Assembly: GCA_035524095.1 (NCBI GenBank)
Contig: DATKPK010000140.1
Location: 1-7,251 of the forward strand
Length of the DNA: 7,251 nucleotides
Direction of reading: 5' to 3'
DNA from: DATJUF01 sp035524095
GTDB taxonomy: Bacteria; Desulfobacterota; Binatia; Binatales; Binataceae
In this document: one piece after another, positions 1-6,306 of the stretch
How positions within the stretch are numbered: position 1 is the first letter of the stretch
Layout: every line of letters starts with the position of its first letter
Notes under the pieces: model-generated
What the model saw: only the letters and a program-made list of their open reading frames with translations
Told to the model about the DNA's origin: nothing
The model's database searches: none
Translations under genes and position numbers: made by a program

Positions 1-860
1 TAAATCTTGACCACGCGGGCGTCGAGGTTCAGATCGGGATAGGCGTCGAGCACGACAGTCGCCGGCATTCCCATCGCGACCTTCGCGATATCGTTCTCGC
101 TGATGTCCGCCTCGACCCGCATGTCACCGGTATCGGCAAGCTGGGCGATATCGGTGGTGCCGCCGCCCGCCTGAATATCGCCGCCGTAGTTTATCGTGTC
201 GCCGACTTCGCGATACTTTTGCAGCACGACGCCGTCGATCGGGGACGTGATCACGCATTGGCCGACATTGAAACGCGCATAGGCAATTTCGGCATCGGCG
301 CGGGCCAGATCGGCCTCGGCGACAGCCAACGCGTTTTCAGCGACGTCTGACTGATCTTGGGAAATCACGCTCTGATGGAAAAGCACGCGAGCGCGGTGAG
401 CCTTGGCTTGTGCGAGGCCGAGATTGGCGAGCGCTTGCTGACGATCGGCGAGGGCCTGGCGGAGTTGCGCCTGATAGTCGCGATCATCGATTTGGGCAAG
501 CAAATCGCCCTTATGGACGCGGCGGCCTTCCTCGATCGGCTCAGAGATGATTTGGCCGAGAATCTTCGTACCGACAGTGATGTACTTGTCGCGAGTGACG
601 ACGTATCCGGAACCGCTGATCAGCGGGCTTGGCTGTTGCGACGCCAGCAGCGTTGCACTGGCCGTCTGAACTTCGAGCGGGCGTCCAAGCGTGTGGATGT
701 AGGCTTCATAGCCTCCAGCGGCCGTCGCGGCAATGACGACAAGTAGCATCAGAGCAGGCCACAGGGGCCGGCGGTGAGGTGACGTGTTGCGGGTAATCCG
801 CAAGGACTCAAGCTCACGAAGATTGGAAAGCGGGGTCGGCTCGGGTGGCACCGATGGCAC
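1..860 (-). CDS. HlyD/MacA-type membrane fusion protein (periplasmic adaptor), C-terminus cut by window edge
   Basis: Periplasmic adaptor expected to link the inner-membrane ABC permeases encoded just upstream to an outer-membrane channel. The frame is open from a GTG at 858-860 to the left edge, giving 286 visible residues. Residues 1-32 are a cytoplasmic, Pro- and Arg-rich tail. Residues 33-51 (LWPALMLLVVIAA...) form one membrane anchor. Residues 96-126 are the first lipoyl/barrel-sandwich half (GQIISEPIEEGRRVHKGD). About 128-197 is an Ala/Gln-rich helical hairpin. ITSPIDGVV at 204-212 begins the second lipoyl half, followed by the start of the beta-barrel. This order is typical of HlyD/MacA/DevB adaptors, which are usually around 350-420 residues, so roughly a quarter to a third is missing. 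The GTG lies 3 bp after the stop of the upstream permease gene, and an in-frame stop lies directly before it. A TTG at codon 20 is a less likely start. The transported substrate cannot be read from the sequence. Confidence 0.9.
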   Translation of the reverse strand, partial: MPSVPPEPTPLSNLRELESLRITRNTSPHRRPLWPALMLLVVIAATAAGGYEAYIHTLGRPLEVQTASATLLASQQPSPLISGSGYVVTRDKYITVGTKILGQIISEPIEEGRRVHKGDLLAQIDDRDYQAQLRQALADRQQALANLGLAQAKAHRARVLFHQSVISQDQSDVAENALAVAEADLARADAEIAYARFNVGQCVITSPIDGVVLQKYREVGDTINYGGDIQAGGGTTDIAQLADTGDMRVEADISENDIAKVAMGMPATVVLDAYPDLNLDARVVKI

Positions 861-863
861 CTG

Positions 864-2027
864 CTAGATATTCCGTAAGGCGTCGACGACCGTGAGGCGC
901 ATCGCCTGACGAGCGGGGAACCATCCGCCAAGCAGTCCCATGATGGCGGCGAAAGCGATCGCTTCGGCGAGAATCGTAGGACTGACGCGAAAGCTGAAGG
1001 CCATCGAAGAGAAGGTGGCGAAATTACCAAAGGTGGTCGACAAACCGTTGACCGGCATGGCTATCAAGACGCCGATTACGCCTGCGGCGAGAGCGAGAAC
1101 CAGCGACTCAGCGAGGAACGAGAGCATTACGGCTGAGGGTGTGAAGCCTAGCGCTCGCAGCGTGCCAATCTCGACCGTGCGCGCCGAGACCGCAGCGTAC
1201 ATTGTGTTCATGGCGCCGAAGATCGCACCGATGCCCATGATAACCGAGACGATCATGACGAGCGTGCGCAATTGTGTGGCGACTCGCGCCTCGTCGACAT
1301 AATAATCCTTCTCACTTTGGGCTTCGAGGTTGATGCGCGGATCGTTGGCGATACGCCGGATCAAAGCGGCAGCGTCCGCACCGGGCGCCAGCTTGATCCG
1401 CGCGCAGGCATAGTAAGCTCCGCGCCGCGCCTCGTCCTGAACGCTGTGAAGATCGCCCCACACTTCCGACTCGAACGAGCTTCCCTGCGCCGCGAAAATA
1501 CCAACTACTTTCCAGACGCCACGGCCGAAACGGAGATTAGAACCTAGCGTGCAGTCGGCGTAACGTCCCACCAGCCCTTTGCCGACGATCACTTCATTGA
1601 GGCCCGGATTGAACATCCGTCCTTCGACTATGTGAACCTGATCGTGGACTTCGAGCGCGACCGGCAGCACCCCACGAAAGACGATATTATCCGGGGGACC
1701 CTGCTTCCGAGCCAATAGAGTCTGAACGGGCAGCTCAGGCGAGGCTATCGGACTGCCATTCGCGTCGCGGCGAATGCCGGGCAGGTACTTAAGAGCGTTG
1801 AACTGGTCGAGCGTCATCAGCGAATAAGTTTCGGTGGTGGCGCCACGGCGAATTACGACCAAGTTGCCAGGGGTGCCAGTATCCGTAATCGCCGCACCGA
1901 TACCAGAGATCATCGCAAGGACCATTACGAAGACCGCCACCACGAGCGCGATTCCAGCGCCGGTCATGGCAGTTGAGACGCGCCGGACCATCAGGCTACG
2001 GACATTGTACTTGAGCGGAATGGCCAT
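864..2027 (-). CDS. MacB/FtsX-type ABC transporter permease (second permease of the operon)
   Basis: Inner-membrane permease of the MacB/FtsX (type VII ABC) fold, 387 residues. One N-terminal membrane helix lies at about 21-46. A large periplasmic domain follows at about 47-250 (MacB_PCD type). Three C-terminal helices lie at about 253-279, 298-325 and 352-372. The cytoplasmic loop ARTVEIGTLRALGF (282-294) after helix 2 is the usual ATPase-coupling segment, and the C-terminal PARQAMRLTVVDALR is the standard end of the FtsX domain. There is no ATPase domain, so it must work with the separate ATPase encoded upstream. Its ATG (2025-2027) shares one base with the TGA of the preceding permease gene, which points to coupled translation; the Shine-Dalgarno is weak. 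The adaptor gene follows after 3 bp. It differs clearly from permease 1 in the periplasmic part, so a heterodimer is likely (inference). The periplasmic domain has two cysteines, C159 and C208. Confidence 0.92.
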   Translation of the reverse strand: MAIPLKYNVRSLMVRRVSTAMTGAGIALVVAVFVMVLAMISGIGAAITDTGTPGNLVVIRRGATTETYSLMTLDQFNALKYLPGIRRDANGSPIASPELPVQTLLARKQGPPDNIVFRGVLPVALEVHDQVHIVEGRMFNPGLNEVIVGKGLVGRYADCTLGSNLRFGRGVWKVVGIFAAQGSSFESEVWGDLHSVQDEARRGAYYACARIKLAPGADAAALIRRIANDPRINLEAQSEKDYYVDEARVATQLRTLVMIVSVIMGIGAIFGAMNTMYAAVSARTVEIGTLRALGFTPSAVMLSFLAESLVLALAAGVIGVLIAMPVNGLSTTFGNFATFSSMAFSFRVSPTILAEAIAFAAIMGLLGGWFPARQAMRLTVVDALRNI

Positions 2028-3169
2028 CAGGCGACCATCCGGAGCGCATCGACGATATTGCGGCGAGTGGCGGACCAGGCTGGCACAAAGGCGCTAATGA
2101 GACCCAGTAGCGCCGCGACAATCATAGTCAGGGTAACGATGCCGGGAGAGATGCGAACGTTGGCGAGCGGACCCGCTGCCATCGAACTGACCGTGTAGAG
2201 CTTGAACACGACGTAAGCCGTGAGACAGCCGAGGGCGCCGCCAATCAGCGCCACCATCAGCGATTCGCCGAGAATCATGAGAAGGACCGTTGACGAGGGG
2301 AAGCCGATCGAGCGCATGACGGCGATTTCGGAGCGGCGCTCGCGGATCGACATCGCGGCGGTATTGGCGGCGACGAGGCCGATGGTCAATACGACGACGA
2401 AGCCGAGCGCTTCTGCGAGCTGAAAGAAAATCTTGAAATTATTCATGAAGTCGTTGAGGAACGAGGCCTCGGATTCACTCAGCGTTTCAGCCGAGGAATT
2501 GGCGAACTGTTCGTCGAGAGCTGCCATCACCATCGGGACGGAAGAGCTCTGGTCGGCCCTAACCCAGTAGTTGTCGACGAAGCCCGGCTCGCCCGCGGCC
2601 TCTTCAAGGTAATCGCGGCGGAAGAGCATGAAATTCGGCGGGGCCTTGCCGCTCATTGTGCCGACGATATTAAGGCTGAGATTAAAAGGGTAGATAGTAC
2701 CGCGCAGCATGATTTGCTGTCCGACGTGCCAACCAAACTCCTTCATCGTAGAAGTGCCGACGAGACATGCGGTGCGCAAAGACTTGAACTGAGCTACAGC
2801 CTCTTTGGACATCCCCCAATCGGGCCACATCGTGTCAATCGCTTCCGGATCGACGGCAAGATTGGGGAATTGATCAGTGACTTCGTGATAGACCCCGCCG
2901 AACCAGCTCTCGGGCACAACCGCCACGACATGGGGAGTGGAGGCGATACGTTGTTTGTAAGATTGTGGCAGCGAATAGGCGAGTCCGGCTTTATTGTGGC
3001 AGGCGATACGTACCGACGAAGCGCTATCAGCGAGAATCTTGCTGGCGACCAGAGGCACGCTGGCGAGGGCGCTGAAAATGAAGAGGGAGACGGCAATCGA
3101 AAGGATCGTCAAGATCGAACGGCGGCGGTTGCGCCGCAAATTCTTGAGCACGAGCACGAAGTATTTCAC
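2027..3169 (-). CDS. MacB/FtsX-type ABC transporter permease (first permease of the operon)
   Basis: Inner-membrane permease, 380 residues, with MacB/FtsX topology. A basic N-terminus (NLRRNRRRS, 10-18) precedes helix 1 at about 18-42. A periplasmic domain follows at about 43-248, then helices at about 252-276, 293-322 and 343-364. The coupling loop RERRSEIAVMRSIGF (276-290) and the C-terminal PAWSATRRNIVDALR are characteristic of the family. The start is GTG at 3167-3169, chosen because it follows an AGGGAG Shine-Dalgarno with 9 nt spacing and gives the usual MKYF...LKNLRRN start of such permeases. The ATPase gene ends 13 bp upstream, and the stop overlaps the start of permease 2 by one base (TGATG). 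The periplasmic domain has exactly two cysteines (C57, C135) that could form a disulfide. LolC/E-type lipoprotein release is a less likely role because an adaptor gene belongs to the same operon. Confidence 0.92.
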   Translation of the reverse strand: MKYFVLVLKNLRRNRRRSILTILSIAVSLFIFSALASVPLVASKILADSASSVRIACHNKAGLAYSLPQSYKQRIASTPHVVAVVPESWFGGVYHEVTDQFPNLAVDPEAIDTMWPDWGMSKEAVAQFKSLRTACLVGTSTMKEFGWHVGQQIMLRGTIYPFNLSLNIVGTMSGKAPPNFMLFRRDYLEEAAGEPGFVDNYWVRADQSSSVPMVMAALDEQFANSSAETLSESEASFLNDFMNNFKIFFQLAEALGFVVVLTIGLVAANTAAMSIRERRSEIAVMRSIGFPSSTVLLMILGESLMVALIGGALGCLTAYVVFKLYTVSSMAAGPLANVRISPGIVTLTMIVAALLGLISAFVPAWSATRRNIVDALRMVA

Positions 3170-3182
3170 CGGCGCGGTCTCC

Positions 3183-3908
3183 CTAGCCGCTCACGGCGAC
3201 TGCGATCTGCGGCCCTTTGCCCGCTTCGACGCCAACGAGGATGCCTTTATCGAGCCGGAAGATGGTTTCGACGAAACGTTCGGCGCGAGGATCATGGGTG
3301 ACCATCACGATCGTCTTGTGAAAATGCCGGTTTAAGTCGCTGAGCAGATTCAGGATATCTTCGGCAGATGTGGCGTCGAGATCACCGGTGGGCTCGTCGG
3401 CCACCACGATCGTTGGATCCGTGACGATGGCGCGGGCGATCGCGACCCGTTGCTCCTGACCACCGGAGAGTTGGCGCGGATAATGGCCCATACGATCGGC
3501 GAGACCCACGGCTTTGAGCGCAACTTCGACGTGGGAACGGCGCTCGACCTTATTGAGCGGAGTCAGCAGCAATGGAAGCTCGACGTTCTCAAAGGCGGTC
3601 AAGACCGGGATGAGATTGTAAAACTGAAAGACCAAGCCAATATGACGGGCGCGCCACGCGGCGAGTTGCGGCTCTTTCATCGCGGTGATTTCTTCATTGC
3701 CGACGGCGACGCGGCCGGAAGTGGCGTGATCGATACCGGCGATCAGATTGAGCATGGTGGTTTTGCCGGAACCGGACGGCCCCATAATCGCGACGAAGCG
3801 GCCTTCGTGAACCTTGACGGTGACATCGTCGAGCGCGCGAATCTCGAATTCGTCGCGCCGATAGATGCGCGAGATATGGTCAAGGTCGACTGCGTAGTGC
3901 TCCGCCAT
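3183..3908 (-). CDS. ABC transporter ATP-binding protein, MacB/LolD/FtsE-type
   Basis: Cytoplasmic ATPase, 241 residues, that powers the two permeases encoded immediately downstream. All ABC motifs are present: Walker A GPSGSGKT at 43-50, Q-loop Q95 in LVFQFYNLIP, signature LSGGQ at 147-151, Walker B IVVADEP at 167-173 with catalytic E172, D-loop GDLD, and switch histidine H205 in VTHDP. The FQFYNLIPxLTAxENVELP stretch is typical of the MacB/LolD group. The residue after the signature is Glu (LSGGQEQRV) rather than the commoner Gln, which should not matter for activity. The ATG is supported by a strong AAGAGGAGG ribosome-binding site and a sigma-70-like promoter just upstream, so this is the first gene of the exporter operon. 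The last 20 or so residues are a non-conserved tail. Confidence 0.96.
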   Translation of the reverse strand: MAEHYAVDLDHISRIYRRDEFEIRALDDVTVKVHEGRFVAIMGPSGSGKTTMLNLIAGIDHATSGRVAVGNEEITAMKEPQLAAWRARHIGLVFQFYNLIPVLTAFENVELPLLLTPLNKVERRSHVEVALKAVGLADRMGHYPRQLSGGQEQRVAIARAIVTDPTIVVADEPTGDLDATSAEDILNLLSDLNRHFHKTIVMVTHDPRAERFVETIFRLDKGILVGVEAGKGPQIAVAVSG

Positions 3909-3913
3909 GCGGG

Positions 3914-3922
3914 CCTCCTCTT
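3914..3922 (-). promoter_or_regulatory. Strong Shine-Dalgarno of the ABC ATPase gene
   Basis: Reading the minus strand, AAGAGGAGG is followed by 5 nt (cccgc) and then ATG at 3908. It is a near-perfect complement of the 16S rRNA tail, stronger than the site before any other gene in the window, and it fixes the start of the ATPase. Confidence 0.8.
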
Positions 3923-3945
3923 GCGCCGATCAAGCCGTGAATCGC

Positions 3946-3974
3946 ACTATACGCGGTAGCCGGTCAAGAGCCAA
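3946..3974 (-). promoter_or_regulatory. Candidate sigma-70-type promoter of the exporter operon
   Basis: On the minus strand, TTGGCT (3974-3969) and TATAGT (3951-3946) are separated by exactly 17 nt and match the -35/-10 consensus at 4/6 and 5/6 positions. Transcription would start near 3939, giving a leader of about 30 nt that contains the strong Shine-Dalgarno. The region is the 72-bp gap between the divergent ATPase and pseudouridine synthase genes, so the -35 box lies only a few bases from the opposite gene's ATG. No binding data exist; the call rests on consensus match and position. Confidence 0.45.
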
Positions 3975-3980
3975 AACTTC

Positions 3981-4883
3981 ATGGAGGGCGCGGATTTACC
4001 CCTGAATAAGGGACTTCGGCAGTTTAGAGTAGGCGAGGATTGCGAACTCCTACCCTTTCTATTGAAACTGCCCATTCGATTGTCGCGCAAAGAGGCTAAG
4101 GATTTGCTTCGGTTCGGCGCGGTCACGGTGCCTCGCCATGCGCAGGTCAGGCATGACACGCGGCTGAAGCCGGGCGACATCGTAGCGATCACGAAGCAGA
4201 AGACGAGTTTAACTGTTGGCGTCGAGCTTCATGGATTGAAGATCGTCCGTCTCGATAACGCTATCGTGGTGGTGGACAAGCCTGCTGGAATGCTTTCGAT
4301 GGGATCAGAACGTGAGAAGGAGCGCACGGCCCATCGCATACTGAATGAGTATCTGAAGGCGATGACGGGGGAGCGGCGGCAACTGGCCTTCATCGTCCAT
4401 CGGTTGGATCGCGAGACTTCCGGCCTGATGATCCTCGCGCGGAGCGAAGCCATCCAGCAGGCACTTCAGAAGAATTGGAAGGCGGTGACAAAGCGATATC
4501 TGGCGGTAGTGGAAGGCCAGCCGGCTGAGACATGCGGGTCGCTAGTCGACAAATTAGTGGAGACCGCGTCGTCGTTGGTGCGCCGGGTGCAGAGTGGTGG
4601 TGATAGGGCCGTCACGCGTTACCAGGTAATGGAGCGTCAGGCGGGAAGGTCGTTGCTAAAATTGACGATAGAGACGGGACGCAAGCATCAGATTCGCGTC
4701 CAACTCGCGGGGGCCGGTTGGCCCGTCGTTGGCGATCGCAAATACGGAAGCCGAGACGATCGTGCCAAAAGATTAGCCTTGCACTCGTGCGAGCTGATTT
4801 TCGCTCATCCGAGTACGGGTGAGCCGATGACATTTCACAGCGCTTTGCCCGCCCAGCTTAGGTCATTAATGAACCGGGGATAG
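3981..4883 (+). CDS. RluA-family RNA pseudouridine synthase with N-terminal S4-type domain
   Basis: Cytoplasmic enzyme, 300 residues, that isomerises uridine to pseudouridine in structured RNA (23S rRNA or tRNA; the exact site cannot be told). Residues about 23-70 form an S4-like RNA-binding region (LSRKEAKDLLRFGAVTV...LKPGDIV). The catalytic domain starts near 88 with IVRLDNAIVVVDKPAGM. The hallmark HRLDRETSG at 140-148 contains the catalytic Asp, D143. ETGRKHQIRVQLA (231-243), GDRKYG (251-256) and LALHS (265-269) are the later conserved blocks. Length fits the family. The ATG at 3981 is the first in-frame start after a TAG at 3957-3959; the only Shine-Dalgarno-like sequence, AAGAG, is 11 nt away, so initiation may be modest. 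It is transcribed divergently from the exporter operon and looks like an unrelated housekeeping neighbour. Confidence 0.93.
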   Translation: MEGADLPLNKGLRQFRVGEDCELLPFLLKLPIRLSRKEAKDLLRFGAVTVPRHAQVRHDTRLKPGDIVAITKQKTSLTVGVELHGLKIVRLDNAIVVVDKPAGMLSMGSEREKERTAHRILNEYLKAMTGERRQLAFIVHRLDRETSGLMILARSEAIQQALQKNWKAVTKRYLAVVEGQPAETCGSLVDKLVETASSLVRRVQSGGDRAVTRYQVMERQAGRSLLKLTIETGRKHQIRVQLAGAGWPVVGDRKYGSRDDRAKRLALHSCELIFAHPSTGEPMTFHSALPAQLRSLMNRG

Positions 4884-4915
4884 ACAGTCTTCGTCGTCAC
4901 GCAATCCCTCAAATA

Positions 4916-6079
4916 TCAGCGATACGAGCGATAGAACGCACGGAGGTCGTTCACCAGTTGTTCCGGCTCCTCGCTCGGCGCGAAATGGCCGCCGGAAGTC
5001 ATCGGAGTCCAATGCTTAAGATTGAAGTATTTTTCGGCCCATCGGCGCGGTGGGATAAGCAATTCGCGAGGAAAGACACCGATGCCGGTCGGGGCCTCGA
5101 CTACGGGCATGCGATTGTGCACCGGCTTCCATGGATGTTGGCGAGCCTCGTAGTAATAGCGCACCGAGGTCACGAAGCACTCAGTCACCCAGTACAACAT
5201 GATGTGGGTGAGTAGTTCGTCCTTGGGATAGCGGCGCTCGATGTCACCGCCGCAATCGCTCCAAGCGCGCCGCCGCTCGAGCATCCAGGCAAGCAATGCG
5301 ACGGGCGAGTCGTGCATCCCATAGGCAAGCGTTTGCGGATCGCGCGTCTGCACGGCGACGTGACTGATGATACTGGGACGAGCGTCGCGCGTGCGCGCCA
5401 GGGCGGCCTGCTCATCGGGGCCGTAATCGCTTTCCTTGAAACCACCTCCGCTGAAGAAATCCATCGGGATTGAGAGCGTCAGATAGATTGCAATCATGTG
5501 CTGCGGGTACTTATGGCCGAGCTGCTGGGTGACGAACGCGCCCCAATCACCACCCTCGGCGGCAAACTTCGAATAGCCGAGGATGTCGCGCATCAAGGTG
5601 ACCCACAGATCAGCGGTACGCCACCAGTTGATTCCGGGTCTGGTAAGGGGAGTCGAAAAGCAAAAACCCGGAAGGGAGGGCACAACCACGTCAAAGGCGT
5701 CGGCGGGATCGCCACCGAAAGCAGCGGGATCGGCGAGCGGTCGAATCACGTTGTGCAAATCCCAGAAGGTCCATGGCCATCCGTGGGAGAGAATCAAGGG
5801 AATTGGTTTGGGCCCGTTGCCGGGCTCATGGATGAAGTGGATGGGGACACCATCGATCGTCGTACGATAATGAGAAAAGCGATTGATCTCGGCTTCGTGC
5901 TTACGCCAGTCGTAGTGGTCACGCCAATAAGCGACCATCTCCTCCAGATAAGCGCGATTGGTGCCATAGGCCCAGTTTTCGTTGGCGAAATCGATAGGGT
6001 AGCGGACGCGCTGAAGGCGCTCCTTCAGATCAGTCAAAACGGTGTTCGGAATCGCAACTTTGAAGGGCTCTTTGGTCAT
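4916..6079 (-). CDS. Epoxide hydrolase, microsomal (EPHX1-like) type: EHN domain plus alpha/beta-hydrolase
   Basis: Predicted soluble hydrolase, 387 residues, of the family that opens epoxides to vicinal diols through an Asp-ester intermediate. The N-terminal EHN domain (about 1-110) shows the typical LKERLQRVRYP and NWAYGTNRAYLEEMVAYWRDHYDWRKHEAEINRF-like pattern, split here as LKERLQRVRYP (18-28) and WRDHYDWRKHE (52-62). The hydrolase core has the oxyanion motif HGWP (99-102), nucleophile D178 in GGDWG, acid E339 in FPREL, and His365 in GGHFAP, so the catalytic triad looks complete. No signal peptide or membrane helix is seen, unlike the eukaryotic microsomal enzymes. One lid tyrosine is probably Y309 in RYYYEA; the position of the other appears to be His240 (see findings). 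The ATG at 6079 follows GGGGAG with 6 nt spacing. It converges with the pseudouridine synthase gene across 32 bp and diverges from the carbamoyltransferase gene. Substrate unknown; detoxification or specialised metabolism are both possible. Confidence 0.9.
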   Translation of the reverse strand: MTKEPFKVAIPNTVLTDLKERLQRVRYPIDFANENWAYGTNRAYLEEMVAYWRDHYDWRKHEAEINRFSHYRTTIDGVPIHFIHEPGNGPKPIPLILSHGWPWTFWDLHNVIRPLADPAAFGGDPADAFDVVVPSLPGFCFSTPLTRPGINWWRTADLWVTLMRDILGYSKFAAEGGDWGAFVTQQLGHKYPQHMIAIYLTLSIPMDFFSGGGFKESDYGPDEQAALARTRDARPSIISHVAVQTRDPQTLAYGMHDSPVALLAWMLERRRAWSDCGGDIERRYPKDELLTHIMLYWVTECFVTSVRYYYEARQHPWKPVHNRMPVVEAPTGIGVFPRELLIPPRRWAEKYFNLKHWTPMTSGGHFAPSEEPEQLVNDLRAFYRSYR

Positions 6080-6167
6080 GGCTGACTCCCCGAATTGAAA
6101 CGACCGATACCATACGGTGAATCACCAGGGCAAAGATAGCTTGGGAACCCACAGACGATTTGCGCAG

Positions 6168-6189
6168 TGCGCTGATAGTGACCAGCGCA
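6168..6189. repeat. Short inverted repeat (dyad) in the divergent intergenic region
   Basis: Perfect 7-bp arms tgcgctg (6168-6174) and cagcgca (6183-6189) flank an 8-base loop. There is no T-run on either side in either direction, so it does not look like an intrinsic terminator. Its place, about 90 bp from the epoxide hydrolase start and about 118 bp from the carbamoyltransferase start, would suit an operator. A 7-bp dyad can also arise by chance. Confidence 0.25.
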
Positions 6190-6233
6190 AGTGGAAGATG
6201 AGTAAAGCTTTGCAGCGACGGCTTGATCTACAG

Positions 6234-6261
6234 TTGGCAAGCAACTAGGCTTTCTTTTAGT
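6234..6261 (+). promoter_or_regulatory. Candidate promoter for the carbamoyltransferase gene
   Basis: TTGGCA (6234-6239) and TTTAGT (6256-6261) are separated by 16 nt and match the sigma-70 consensus at 5/6 and 4/6 positions. The start of transcription would be near 6268, leaving a leader of about 40 nt before the ATG. The leader has no clear Shine-Dalgarno. The rest of the 6080-6306 gap holds only the dyad above; I found no convincing promoter for the epoxide hydrolase in it. Confidence 0.3.
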
Positions 6262-6306
6262 AAGTTCGCTCATCTCTGAGAGTACATTTCTGGCTTTTAC
6301 AGTCAA

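Noticed and set aside
357..746. Open frame of 129 codons on the plus strand
   Set aside because: Lies wholly antisense to the membrane fusion protein, which has clear HlyD domains in the other strand; no recognisable domain or ribosome-binding site.
864..3908. LolCDE lipoprotein-release complex
   Set aside because: The ATPase and two permeases fit the general fold, but the directly linked HlyD/MacA adaptor is not part of Lol systems and points to export.
3921..3950. Plus-strand promoter TTGCGC-18-CACTAT for the pseudouridine synthase
   Set aside because: Match to consensus is weak in both boxes; kept only as a remark about the shared region.
4884..4915. Bidirectional terminator between the converging synthase and epoxide hydrolase genes
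   Set aside because: No stem-loop or T-run is visible in the 32 bp; termination may rely on Rho or lie inside the coding regions.
6198..6248. 16-codon open frame (MSKALQRRLDLQLASN) in the gap before the carbamoyltransferase, possible leader peptide
   Set aside because: The purine-rich stretch touches the ATG, too close for a ribosome-binding site, and the frame overlaps the candidate promoter; likely chance.
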